Program-made: the position numbers and the translations under genes
In this document: positions 44,494 to 53,321 of the stretch, one piece after another
How the letters are laid out: every line of letters begins with the position of its first letter
Position numbering within the stretch: position 1 is the stretch's first letter
Notes under the pieces: generated by a model
The model's input: only the letters and a program-made list of their open reading frames with translations
What the model was told of the DNA's origin: nothing
Database searches by the model: none
NCBI GenBank assembly: GCA_016714985.1
Contig: JADKBS010000005.1
Location: 304,501 to 368,500 of the forward strand
DNA: 64,000 nucleotides
Direction of reading: 5' to 3'
Origin: Saprospiraceae bacterium
Lineage (GTDB): Bacteria; Bacteroidota; Bacteroidia; Chitinophagales; Saprospiraceae

Positions 44494-45840
44494 TCAATTG
44501 CAGCCCATGTCCAACCTAGATTGGGAGTCGTTGTTCGGGAAGCAGTAGCCCGACATGACCTGATGCGGTGCATATCGCTCGATGTTGGGGTCGTAGAGGC
44601 CGTTTTCAATGAATTCGGTCAGGTCATCCACTTCTTGCGGGGTCAGGCCGAGCGGGTGGAATTTGTTGGAAATCTGGCTCGCAGGAACAGTCGTGTTCTC
44701 TGGAATGCCGTTGTTGAAGTATTCGACCACCTCACGCAGCGTAGTCTTGCTGGCGCCGTGGAAGTAGAAGCCAAAATGCTTCAGGTTGTAGAGCTGGGGT
44801 ACTTTGTATTTGAACATGTCCTCCTCCCGCTTGGTGAAGCCACCCCTGCCGAAGTTGCGAAGGTCGTTGACGTCGGTACGGAACACGTCATAAGGGCCTT
44901 GGAACAGGTTGTTTACCCCAACAGCCTCATAGCGCATTGCATTGAGTGAGGCGCTGTTATGGCAGTTGTTGCAGCCAGCTTTGGTGAAAAAAAGCGTAGC
45001 ACCCCGCTTTTGTTGCTCAGTCATGGCAGCTGCATCGCCCTTAAGCCAACGCTGGAACGGCGCTTGGTTGGTCAATATGGTACGGAAATAGGCCGCAATG
45101 GCAAACGCTGTGGTCTTGATGGTGTAACGCTCATTCTCTGGGATTTCAGGGAAGGCTGCGTCGAACATGGCCGTGTAGCCGAGGGAGTCGGCGATTTGCT
45201 TGTCCATGAACTGTCGGTGCACTACCAAGGCACGCTGGTTGTTGGCCTCCAAGCCCTCGAATCCCTTGTGGTTAATGGCAAGTAAGGTGTCCTGGTTCCA
45301 AACGTCCTCCGTGCCCACGTTGGTGCCAAAGGAGCCGAACCCACCTGCCCAAAGGGCGTTGGTGACGTAGGTAAGGTTGATGGTGGGCAGCGGGCGGGCG
45401 CCTTGGGCATCCACTTCAGAGCTACCATAGTGCGGGTTCCTCACCCTTGTTTCGCCGTGGTCGCCGAAGCCAACTGCCCCGTCGGCGATGCCTTGAAAGC
45501 GGCCTGCCGTGAATGACATGGACGGTACGTGGCAACTGCTGCAGGAATAAGTCTCTTTTGAAATTGCGTACTTGGGGTGAACGCCAATGCCCGTTTCAAA
45601 AAACAGCATTCTACCGAGTTCTACCTTGGCTTCGGTCACTGGATTTTTTGCATCCTGGTTGGGTAGGTTGGCGTAGTCGTCGCTCTCTGGCATGATGTAG
45701 TGGGAGATTTCACCTGAAGGTGAACTGGCGTTGAGAGCCGCCTCAAGGTCTTTGTCGAGGCTGGTGACAACATGGTCGTCCTTGCAGGAAAACCATAAAG
45801 TGGAGGCTACCACTGAAACGAGTATCAGTGTTTTTTTCAT
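44494..45840 (-). CDS. di-haem cytochrome c peroxidase (MauG/CcpA family) lipoprotein
   Basis: A 448-residue lipoprotein (MKKTLILVSVVASTLWFSCK) of the bacterial di-haem peroxidase family. Two haem c motifs are present: CSSCH near residue 110 and CNNCH near 285. ELGRMLFFETGIGVHP, FTAGRFQGIADGAVG and RNFGRGGFTKREEDMFKYKVPQL fit the family. It should reduce hydrogen peroxide or oxidise a partner in the periplasm. The start at 45840 is chosen because it begins the signal; the frame extends to 45963. A possible -7 box (TACTTTTG on this strand) is at 45951-45958. Confidence 0.93.
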   Translation of the reverse strand: MKKTLILVSVVASTLWFSCKDDHVVTSLDKDLEAALNASSPSGEISHYIMPESDDYANLPNQDAKNPVTEAKVELGRMLFFETGIGVHPKYAISKETYSCSSCHVPSMSFTAGRFQGIADGAVGFGDHGETRVRNPHYGSSEVDAQGARPLPTINLTYVTNALWAGGFGSFGTNVGTEDVWNQDTLLAINHKGFEGLEANNQRALVVHRQFMDKQIADSLGYTAMFDAAFPEIPENERYTIKTTAFAIAAYFRTILTNQAPFQRWLKGDAAAMTEQQKRGATLFFTKAGCNNCHNSASLNAMRYEAVGVNNLFQGPYDVFRTDVNDLRNFGRGGFTKREEDMFKYKVPQLYNLKHFGFYFHGASKTTLREVVEYFNNGIPENTTVPASQISNKFHPLGLTPQEVDDLTEFIENGLYDPNIERYAPHQVMSGYCFPNNDSQSRLDMGCN

Positions 45841-46037
45841 GAGGATTATAATTGTTGAAAAATTTAAGAAGGCAAATTTGTCCGTAACAAGGCTTGGAAT
45901 CAAAAAGAGCGGACAGCGGAGAGCGCAATACATTATCCTAAAAAACAGGCCAAAAGTAGCCAATTGCAGAACTTTATCCTAATGATTTAAATCATGGGCT
46001 ATTTTTTCTAAGCATTTTTTAATGATATAGGAAAAAA

Positions 46038-47909
46038 CTACATCCGCTCAGGCATTTCGATGCCCAGCAGCCCCATGCCCGTTTTCAGCACATTGGCCAC
46101 CGCAGCGCAAAGCTGCAAGCGGAAAGCCTTGGCCTCCTCGGTCTCTGCTTTCAGGATGCTCAGGTCGGTGAAAAAGCGGTGGAACGCCTTCGCCAAATCG
46201 TAGCAATAATTGGCGATTTCAGATGGGTCGTAGTTCGCTGCAGCCACTTGGACAGTGGCTGGGAAGCGGTAAAGCTGACCTATCAATTCCCGTTCCTGAG
46301 GTTCGATGGCGGATTGCGGATTGCGGATTGCGGCTCCCAATCCGGAATCCGCAATCCGCAATCCGGAATCGCTTGCTTTGCGCAGCACCGATTTTATCCG
46401 CACATACGCATACTGGATATGCGGCCCCGTCTGCCCCTGCAAGTCCACGCTCTCCTTCGGGTCGAAAACCATGCGCTTCTGCGGCGTTACCTTGATGATG
46501 TGGAATTTGAGCGCAGCAAGGCCGATTTTCCGCAGGATGTCTTCCTGTTCCGGCTTGGTCAGTTCGACGATTTCGCCCCGCTCCTTGGAGGCTTCCCTTG
46601 CCTCGGCGATGACCTCTGCAATGAGGTCGTCGGCGTCCACGACGGTGCCTTCCCGGCTCTTCATTTTGCCGGAAGGCAAGTCCACCATGCCGTAGCTGAG
46701 GTGGTGGAGTCCAGCGGCGTAGGGTTCGCCGAGGCGTTTGAGGATTTCGAAGAGTACCTGAAAATGGTAGTTCTGCTCGTCGGCCACGACATAGACCATT
46801 TTCTCTGTGCCAAAATCTTGGTAGCGCATCTGCGCCGTGCCGAGGTCTTGGGTGATGTAAACCGAAGTGCCATCGCTGCGCATCACCACTTTATGGTCGA
46901 GCTTGGCGTCGGTGAGGTCGGCCCACACGCTACCATCGTCTTTTTTGTAAAAAACGCCGGAGGCAAGCCCCTGCTCCACGATGTCTTTGCCAAGGAGGTA
47001 GGTGTTGCTCTCGTAGTAAAACTTGTCGAAGTTGACGCCGAGTGCCTCGTAAGTAGCCTCGAAGCCATCGTACACCCACTGGTTCATGCGCTGCCAGAGC
47101 GCTTTCGTGTCGGGGTCGCCGGCCTCCCAAAGCAGCAGCATTTCACGGGCTTCCTTGCCGAGCGGGCTGGTCGTGTTGAAGTAGGTGTTTTTATAGTCCT
47201 TGAAAAAAGTCTTGTCGTCTTGGTCGGCCTTGCGCTTTTCCGCCAACAGTTGCTGTCCTGCCCCGCTGCCCTGCCAGGTGCGGTATTCATCCTGGAACTC
47301 CTGCTCGAACCGCACGTACCAGTCGCCCACGAAATGGTCGCTTTTCGTGCCCGTGCTTTCCGGTGTGGCACCTTCGCCAAACTTTTGCCAAGCCAACATG
47401 CTCTTGCAAATGGCGATGCCCCGGTCGTTGATGACCTGCACTTTCACCACGTCGTAGCCGGCCGCTTCGCAAATCTGGGAGCAGGCCCAGCCCAGCAGGA
47501 TATTGCGGACGTGGCCGAGGTGCAGCGGCTTGTTGGTGTTCGGCGAGCAGAACTCAATCATCACTTTTTTGCCGTTCTTCGGTGCCCGGCCAAAGTCGGG
47601 GTTGCCAGCCATTTGCAACAAAAAATCCGACCAGAAACTGTCGGCCACCACGAGGTTCAGGAAGCCCTGGACCACGTTGAAGCGGACGAGCTGAGGCACG
47701 TTTTTCACCAGATGAGCACCCAGCTCTTCGGCAATTTCGCCCGGTTTTTTCTTCGCAAATCGGGTGAAGGGGAAGGTCACGATGGTATAGTCGCCCTCGA
47801 ATTCCTTGCGGGTGACGGTCGGGATGGCCTGCTCGGCAGGGATGGCCTCGCCGTAGAGTTCTTGGATGGCGGTGGTGACAGCGGACTGGATGAGGTCTGT
47901 GATGGTCAT
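46038..47909 (-). CDS. argS: arginine--tRNA ligase
   Basis: A 623-residue class I aminoacyl-tRNA synthetase that charges tRNA-Arg. The N-terminal Add1 domain is followed by the HIGH-type motif in NTNKPLHLGHVRN, and the KMSKS counterpart is KMKSREGTVV near residue 415. The DALR anticodon-binding domain ends the protein (NYCYDLAKAFHRFFTDLSIL, MGLLGIEMPERM). Residues about 513-536 (SDSGLRIADSGL and IRNPQSAIEP) are an in-frame insertion translated from a mirrored dispersed repeat. The insertion sits in the loop between the catalytic and anticodon-binding parts, so it is probably tolerated. Confidence 0.96.
   Translation of the reverse strand: MTITDLIQSAVTTAIQELYGEAIPAEQAIPTVTRKEFEGDYTIVTFPFTRFAKKKPGEIAEELGAHLVKNVPQLVRFNVVQGFLNLVVADSFWSDFLLQMAGNPDFGRAPKNGKKVMIEFCSPNTNKPLHLGHVRNILLGWACSQICEAAGYDVVKVQVINDRGIAICKSMLAWQKFGEGATPESTGTKSDHFVGDWYVRFEQEFQDEYRTWQGSGAGQQLLAEKRKADQDDKTFFKDYKNTYFNTTSPLGKEAREMLLLWEAGDPDTKALWQRMNQWVYDGFEATYEALGVNFDKFYYESNTYLLGKDIVEQGLASGVFYKKDDGSVWADLTDAKLDHKVVMRSDGTSVYITQDLGTAQMRYQDFGTEKMVYVVADEQNYHFQVLFEILKRLGEPYAAGLHHLSYGMVDLPSGKMKSREGTVVDADDLIAEVIAEAREASKERGEIVELTKPEQEDILRKIGLAALKFHIIKVTPQKRMVFDPKESVDLQGQTGPHIQYAYVRIKSVLRKASDSGLRIADSGLGAAIRNPQSAIEPQERELIGQLYRFPATVQVAAANYDPSEIANYCYDLAKAFHRFFTDLSILKAETEEAKAFRLQLCAAVANVLKTGMGLLGIEMPERM
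46306..46370. repeat. mirrored phrase repeat inside argS
   Basis: Three tandem units of cggattg (46310-46333) are followed by the complementary arm of ccgcaatccg units (46342-46366). It is the same phrase as at 3275-3306. The length keeps the argS reading frame open. Confidence 0.85.
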
Positions 47910-47937
47910 GTTGAATGATTGCTTTTGAAATGGGGCG

Positions 47938-47960
47938 CAAAGCTAAGTTTTTTACCTTTG
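47938..47960. promoter_or_regulatory. back-to-back -7 boxes between argS and the phosphatase gene
   Basis: TACCTTTG at 47953-47960 faces the plus strand and ends just 4 bp before the ATG at 47965. On the minus strand 47938-47945 reads TAGCTTTG, 28 bp before the argS start. No -33 boxes are clear. The plus-strand gene may be transcribed with almost no leader. Confidence 0.5.
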
Positions 47961-47964
47961 TCCC

Positions 47965-48675
47965 ATGCGCCAATTCGCCATCTCCGACATCCACGGCTGC
48001 AATATCAGCTTCAACGCCCTGCTCGACCAAATCGGCCTGACGACCGCCGACGAGCTGTTCCTACTTGGCGATTACATTGACCGTGGGCCAGACTCCAAGG
48101 GGGTGCTGGACACGATAATGGGCTTACGGTCAAATGGTTATAAGGTTAGGTGTTTGATGGGGAATCATGATGAGGCAATGGTGAAAGCCTTGTATGATTT
48201 CGAGTTTTGCGAGTCCTGGCTTGACAAATGGGGCGGAAAGGAGACGGTCGCTAGTTTTGAGGCTTACTCCGTCAACGAAATACCCTTGATTTATTGGCAA
48301 TTTTTAGAAACCCTTGAACACTATATCGAATTGGACGATTTCCTTTTGGTACATGCTGGCCTGAATTGGTCTTCACCCAAGCCGCTTCAAGACCTTGAGG
48401 GCATACTTTACGCAAGGAATTGGTACCACAAAATCAATTACGATTGGTTGAATGGAAAGAAAATACTGCATGGCCATACCCCTATTGTACAACGTGAAAT
48501 GCTGGAACTACTTGAACAGTTTCCCTTCAAGCATTACCTGAATTTAGACAATGGCTGTGTGTATGACCGCTACGGCGATGGCAGCTATCACCTCTGTGCC
48601 TTCGACATGACCAACCGCCAGCTCGTTTTCCAAAAATGCTTGGATGATGTGAGCGGGTATTGGGCGGGGCGTTGA
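47965..48675 (+). CDS. PPP-family metallophosphoesterase (serine/threonine phosphatase-like)
   Basis: A 236-residue cytosolic phosphoesterase. The metal-binding motifs are in order: SDIHG (residues 7-11), GDYIDRGPDS near 33, GNHDEAM near 65, and a later His in LLVHAGLNW and HGHTP near 170. This set identifies the bacterial PrpA/PPP family, which removes phosphate from proteins or nucleotides. It diverges from argS, and its ATG lies within four bases of a TAnnTTTG box, so it may be translated from a leaderless mRNA. Confidence 0.9.
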   Translation: MRQFAISDIHGCNISFNALLDQIGLTTADELFLLGDYIDRGPDSKGVLDTIMGLRSNGYKVRCLMGNHDEAMVKALYDFEFCESWLDKWGGKETVASFEAYSVNEIPLIYWQFLETLEHYIELDDFLLVHAGLNWSSPKPLQDLEGILYARNWYHKINYDWLNGKKILHGHTPIVQREMLELLEQFPFKHYLNLDNGCVYDRYGDGSYHLCAFDMTNRQLVFQKCLDDVSGYWAGR

Positions 48676-48688
48676 TTCACTCAGCCCT

Positions 48689-49561
48689 TTATCTTACCAT
48701 AGGGAGCCTTGCCTGTTCCAACAGCCATTCCTTGGCTGCGACTACTTTAAAGGTGCCAATTTCTTCCATGATCTCTTGATTGTCTGTTTTTTTTGCCAGC
48801 CTAGCTTGCATCAATTTGGATAGGGTGGTGATGAAATTCCCATAAGAATCCCTATGGTAGCCCAATAGCTCTTTTCGACTGATATAGAGTTTAAAACTTT
48901 GCAACAGGTTCTGTAAAGTCTCCATTTCTTCCTGTTCAAAATACATACGAGCCAATAGCGTCTTGGCAGCACAGGCTGTCAGGAGGTCTTTACCGTAATC
49001 TGTCGTGGAGAGCAGCACCATTGCCTGTTGGTAGTTCTTTTTTTCATAGTGTAGGAAGGCATAATTGTACCTATAAAGCCCATCTCGCTGTTTTTCGGGG
49101 AGCGCTGAAGTATATTTTTGTATAAAGGTTTCCACCCGGTCGTATTCCCTTAGCTTCAAACCGGAAATGATGAAGTTGCTGTAAGTCCAAGGGGAAAACT
49201 CTCCGTTTTCCATGAAAATATCCACTGAAAGGCCTGACTGGTAAAGTTCAAAAACCACGCTCAGGTAGGTCTGATTGCCGGAGTTGAGTTGCTTGATGCA
49301 ATAATTGATGGTAAACAAATAAAGGTCTTTGAGGTCGTTCGTATTGATGGCCGTAGGATGGGATGCCAATAAACGCTTCAGTTCTAGAAAAGAAGCTTCG
49401 TTGGCTAAATCTGAAAGGGCCATATAAGCATGAAAGTACATTGCCACAGAAGGGATTTCCAAATAATGGTGCCCCTTCAGGAAGTCCAAAGTGGCAGATA
49501 GCAAGCCCATCTCATATTTCGTTTTGTTTACTGGTTGGAGGCTATGGCGCATTGCAACCAT
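48689..49561 (-). CDS. C-terminal part of a frameshifted helical-repeat protein
   Basis: A 290-residue frame of helices with TPR-like character (MYFHAYMALSDLANEASFLELKRLL, YRYNYAFLHYEKKNYQQAMVLLS, KTLLARMYFEQEEMETLQNLLQSF). No signal peptide. It begins by overlapping the end of the upstream frame (49542-50108) by 20 bp, one base out of phase. Joined through a one-base change in a run of six A, the two give a single protein of about 470 residues that reads smoothly (FIIDKLK then MRHSLQ). Function is unknown. Confidence 0.75.
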   Translation of the reverse strand: MVAMRHSLQPVNKTKYEMGLLSATLDFLKGHHYLEIPSVAMYFHAYMALSDLANEASFLELKRLLASHPTAINTNDLKDLYLFTINYCIKQLNSGNQTYLSVVFELYQSGLSVDIFMENGEFSPWTYSNFIISGLKLREYDRVETFIQKYTSALPEKQRDGLYRYNYAFLHYEKKNYQQAMVLLSTTDYGKDLLTACAAKTLLARMYFEQEEMETLQNLLQSFKLYISRKELLGYHRDSYGNFITTLSKLMQARLAKKTDNQEIMEEIGTFKVVAAKEWLLEQARLPMVR

Positions 49562-50108
49562 TTTTTAGTTTATCAATAATGAACGCAATATCTTGGGCAT
49601 CAATCAGCTGCTGAAGGTTGAAGTCCTTGGTGCGGCCCATTGCCTTGGCTGCAAGGTATTCCTGCGCATAAAGTTGGTAGGACTGCAGGTAATGATGTGC
49701 ATCCCGAAGGGGCTGAGTCTGGTGTTGTTCTTGCGTCCAATTAAGGCTTGACTTATGTGCCAGCTCCAACCGATGGGCATTATAGGATTTCATCAAGCTA
49801 AGCCCAAAACCTACTTCGTTGCCTCGCCACTCCTTCCAAGCTAAATACTCTTCGACTACCTTCAGCAAATAGGAACTGATGTAATGCACTTTTTGCATGT
49901 CAAAAGGCGTTTTAGGAAAAAGGCTTTCATAGACACGTTCCTTTTCCAAAGCCCGTTCTGAGCCATGCAGGTGTTTCCTAAGGTATTGAAAAAGCCGAAC
50001 CACTTCCTCATGCCGATTGTGCACTGGTGACTTAATAAACTTGTCCAACTGCCTCATTTCCTCCGCAGACAACGATTTTAGGACTATGACGACTTTATTT
50101 TTTTGCAC
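49542..50108 (-). CDS. N-terminal part of a frameshifted helical-repeat protein
   Basis: A 188-residue frame starting MQKNKVVIVLKSLSAEEMRQLDKFIKSP-like (the LSxEExxxLDKFIxSPxHN pattern recurs in Bacteroidota regulatory or scaffold proteins of unknown function). It ends at 49542 soon after the six-A run at 49561-49566. The rest of the protein lies in the plus-one frame. A possible -7 box (TAGTTTTG on this strand) is at 50164-50171. Confidence 0.75.
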   Translation of the reverse strand: MQKNKVVIVLKSLSAEEMRQLDKFIKSPVHNRHEEVVRLFQYLRKHLHGSERALEKERVYESLFPKTPFDMQKVHYISSYLLKVVEEYLAWKEWRGNEVGFGLSLMKSYNAHRLELAHKSSLNWTQEQHQTQPLRDAHHYLQSYQLYAQEYLAAKAMGRTKDFNLQQLIDAQDIAFIIDKLKNGCNAP

Positions 50109-50421
50109 AGCGCTTCAATTTTTTTCGAGAAATATTCTGAACTGCCAAATGACAATTTTTAGACAAAACTAATAATGGCTGGTAATCTTTTCATCCGACG
50201 CTTGATTTTTGCCCAATATTAGCGAACCAAAAAATCCGAGAATCTGCATTATTTGTTTTTGACCATGAATTAATATGGTCGGAACTTAGCACCAGAATAT
50301 TTTTTCAACCTAACAGGCTTTTACCAGGGGTGTCTCCATCTACTTCGATGGAACGTAGATTGGAGATGCCACTTTTTGAGTTTGTGCTTTTCACAACCTG
50401 TTGTTAGCCACCAAGTCGCCC
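50109..50421. other. divergent intergenic region with one imperfect hairpin
   Basis: The 313 bp gap between divergent genes holds possible promoters for both sides and an imperfect hairpin at 50329-50370 (ggtgtctccatctac against gtagattggagatgcc). No gene was recognised. Confidence 0.5.
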
Positions 50422-53307
50422 ATGCGTTCAATCTTTACCAACCTGAGTTTAGTCATCCTGGCCTGCGTTTTTGCGCAGCCATCGGGCTATGCGCAAGGTT
50501 GGGAGCGCACCTTCGGATTCGACGATGCCGATGCCCTGAGCGACGTCCTGCCCACCGCCGACGGCGGCTACATTACAGTCGGTTACACGCAAGTCCCCAA
50601 CCAGTTTGACCGCCAAGTTTATCTCATCAAAACAGACGCTGATGGCATTGCCCAATGGACAAGCAGCTTTGGCGATGATGGCCACAGCGAATTTCCAAAG
50701 CACATCGTCCATGATGGCAGTGGAGGTTATGTGATTGGTGGTACCTCCCTTAACGATGGAATAAACCGAGCCTTTTTGGCTCGTGCCGATGCCTTCGGCA
50801 ATATGCTTTGGCTGACCCGCACCGCACAGGACTCCATTCAGGGCTGGAAAGTGCTTCGGCTCAATGACGGCAATTATGCATTGGTTGGCAGCCAGCTTTT
50901 GCCTTCCTCGCCGGGCGCTCCCAACAGCGAGGTTTTCTTGATGAAGGCGGATGCCAATGGCAATATTCTCTGGACAAATACCTATGGTGGTGGCGCATTT
51001 GACGAAGGACGTTCTTTGGTGGAAACACCTGCTGGCGACTTGATCCTGGCGGGCCATACCACCAGTTTTGGTGCTGGCAACTACGATGTGTATCTGGTAG
51101 GCACCACTGCATCTGGTGTTCAGGTTTGGACCAAAACCTTGGGTACGCCCGGTGCAGAATTTTGCCACGCAATAAGCCCAACCGCAGACGGAAACTATGT
51201 GCTCACAGGACGACAAGACCTGGGAAGCAGCACGGGTCAAGACGCCTATTTAGCGAAGATAAACCCCATCGGCGACTCGCTTTGGTGGCGTACTTATGAG
51301 TGGCAGGGCGTTCAGAACGCCAATGCGCTGCAAGAACTTCCCACGGGAGGTTTTGTGCTGGCTGGGGACGTGCAGGCCACCATCAACGGCGAGCGGCAAG
51401 TGCTGATGGTCAGGGTGGCCCCCAATGGTGATTACCAAGGCCAGCAACAATTTGGTGGCGTCATGGGAGATGGGGGCAATGCGGTCAGGTCGGCGTCGGG
51501 CAACGGTTTCGTCATCGCTGGTTTTACCAATAGCTTCGGGGCTGGTGGTAGCGATGGCTACCTCATCCGAACCGATTCAACGGGTATTTCGCTCTCCAGT
51601 TATATTCGGGGCAACGTCCACTCCAACCTAAACAATTCTTGTGTGCCCGATAATTTTGGCTTGTATGTGCCGGATTACATGGTCGAGATTGCTGGTACAA
51701 GAACCTACTATGGAACGACCGACAGCTTGGGCAATTATCTGGTGCCCGTGGAGACGGGCAGCTACGAAGTTAGGTTGCTGAACCCATCGCCGATTTGGGA
51801 AGCTTGTCAGGACAGCGTGGATGTGAACTTGGTGGGCGTTTTTGATACGGCAACGGTTGATTTTTCCATCCATTCAACGGTTCAGTGCCCAGCAATGGAA
51901 GTTGACCTTTCCACCTTGAACCTCCGCCGCTGCTTCCAGAACACTTATACTGTCAAATACCGAAACCTTGGTTCCCAAAATGCCTATACGGCAGCCGTTC
52001 AGGTCGAATTCGACCCGTGGTTGACGGTGGACAGCACCAGCATCCCTTGGATTGCCCAAACAGGCAATTTATACGTTTTCGATGTGGGCAATATTCCACC
52101 GTTTGGCCAAGGTAAATTTCAGGCTTGGGTGACGGTGGACTGCGATTCGACAGTGCTCGGTCAAACTCATTGTAGTGAAGCGCATATTTTCCCAGATTCA
52201 ATTTGCCTTGTGCCTGACCCTATTTGGGATGGATCAAGCGTAGAGGTCAATGCAACATGCGATGGTGATTCCGTACATTTCAATATCCACAACTATGGCA
52301 TTGACGACATGAGTACGCCTTTGGGTTTCATCGTCGTTGAAGATCAGATACTTCAGATGCAGGGCGAATTCTTGCTCGAATTGTTTGAAGACACCTTGAT
52401 AACCCTGCCCTCGAATGGAGCAACCTACCGGTTGGAAGCTCAACAAAGCCCCGGCCACCCCGGTCGAAGTCGCCCTAGCGTGAGCGTGGAAGGCTGCGGC
52501 GGCACGCCCTTCAGCACGGGCTTTGTGGTGGACTACCCCCTGAACGACGCCGACCTATTTATGGACACCGACTGCCGGGAAAACGTCGGCTCCTTCGACC
52601 CGAACGACAAACAAGGGTTCCCGAACGGCTATGGCGATGAACATTTCATAGCGCCGGGCACCGACATCGAATACCTCATCCGGTTCCAGAATACCGGAAC
52701 CGACACTGCCTTCACGGTGGTCATCCGTGACACACTCTCCCAATTCCTTGACCCCCGGAACGTGGAACCTGGCGCTTCGAGCCACCCTTACCGAATGGAG
52801 GTTTATGGCCTAGGCATCCTCAAGTTCCGTTTCGATAATATCATGCTGCCTGACAGCAACGTGAACGAACCTGCCTCCCACGGCTATGTAAAGTTCCGAG
52901 TGAAACAGCGCTCCAACATTGCCCTCGGCTCGGTCATCGAGAACCGTGCGGGTATCTATTTTGACTTCAACGAACCCATTATTACGAATACAACTTACCA
53001 CACGATTGGCGAAAATTTCATTGTCCTAAGCCCTGTCATTGAGGGAGGAACCGGTTCCGGGCCGGTTCCGTTCGTCCGCATCTCGCCCAATCCATTTAGT
53101 GAAACAGCCCTGTTCGAGTTGGAAAATGTTCTGCACAACCACCTGATTTTCATCCTGTTCGACCATAATGGCCGACGGGTGCGACAGGTGGATTTTGAAA
53201 ACAAACGATTCCAATTCCAGCGGGACGGCTTGCCTTCGGGCGTCTATTTCTTCCAAATCGCCTCACCTGGCGGGACGGTGGCGAATGGGAAGGTCGTGCT
53301 GCGCTAA
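50422..53307 (+). CDS. secreted propeller protein with DUF7619-like and T9SS sorting domains
   Basis: A 961-residue protein with signal peptide MRSIFTNLSLVILACVFAQ. Residues 25-400 are six or more repeats of the pattern TADGGYITVGYTQ ... YLIKTDADG, typical of bacterial beta-propeller surface proteins. A short SdrD/CNA-B-like domain follows (YMVEIAGTRTYYGTTDSLGNYLV), then a DUF7619/DUF11-like domain near residues 730-870 (FDPNDKQGFPNGYGD, IEYLIRFQNTGTDTAF, NRAGIYFDFNEPIITN). The last 80 residues are a T9SS type A sorting domain. Exported to the cell surface; ligand unknown. Confidence 0.88.
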   Translation: MRSIFTNLSLVILACVFAQPSGYAQGWERTFGFDDADALSDVLPTADGGYITVGYTQVPNQFDRQVYLIKTDADGIAQWTSSFGDDGHSEFPKHIVHDGSGGYVIGGTSLNDGINRAFLARADAFGNMLWLTRTAQDSIQGWKVLRLNDGNYALVGSQLLPSSPGAPNSEVFLMKADANGNILWTNTYGGGAFDEGRSLVETPAGDLILAGHTTSFGAGNYDVYLVGTTASGVQVWTKTLGTPGAEFCHAISPTADGNYVLTGRQDLGSSTGQDAYLAKINPIGDSLWWRTYEWQGVQNANALQELPTGGFVLAGDVQATINGERQVLMVRVAPNGDYQGQQQFGGVMGDGGNAVRSASGNGFVIAGFTNSFGAGGSDGYLIRTDSTGISLSSYIRGNVHSNLNNSCVPDNFGLYVPDYMVEIAGTRTYYGTTDSLGNYLVPVETGSYEVRLLNPSPIWEACQDSVDVNLVGVFDTATVDFSIHSTVQCPAMEVDLSTLNLRRCFQNTYTVKYRNLGSQNAYTAAVQVEFDPWLTVDSTSIPWIAQTGNLYVFDVGNIPPFGQGKFQAWVTVDCDSTVLGQTHCSEAHIFPDSICLVPDPIWDGSSVEVNATCDGDSVHFNIHNYGIDDMSTPLGFIVVEDQILQMQGEFLLELFEDTLITLPSNGATYRLEAQQSPGHPGRSRPSVSVEGCGGTPFSTGFVVDYPLNDADLFMDTDCRENVGSFDPNDKQGFPNGYGDEHFIAPGTDIEYLIRFQNTGTDTAFTVVIRDTLSQFLDPRNVEPGASSHPYRMEVYGLGILKFRFDNIMLPDSNVNEPASHGYVKFRVKQRSNIALGSVIENRAGIYFDFNEPIITNTTYHTIGENFIVLSPVIEGGTGSGPVPFVRISPNPFSETALFELENVLHNHLIFILFDHNGRRVRQVDFENKRFQFQRDGLPSGVYFFQIASPGGTVANGKVVLR

Positions 53308-53321
53308 CACACCTAAGCATT

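Noticed and set aside
46179..47918. 579-codon open frame antisense to argS
   Set aside because: argS is certain from its motifs; the antisense product has no recognisable domain.
49542..49580. Programmed minus-one ribosomal frameshift at A AAA AAT
   Set aside because: The downstream frame is plus-one, so a minus-one slip would not reach it; a one-base indel is the simpler reading.
53168..53321. Start of the giant protein at 53168
   Set aside because: It would overlap the previous gene by 140 bp and put 50 unrelated residues before the signal peptide.
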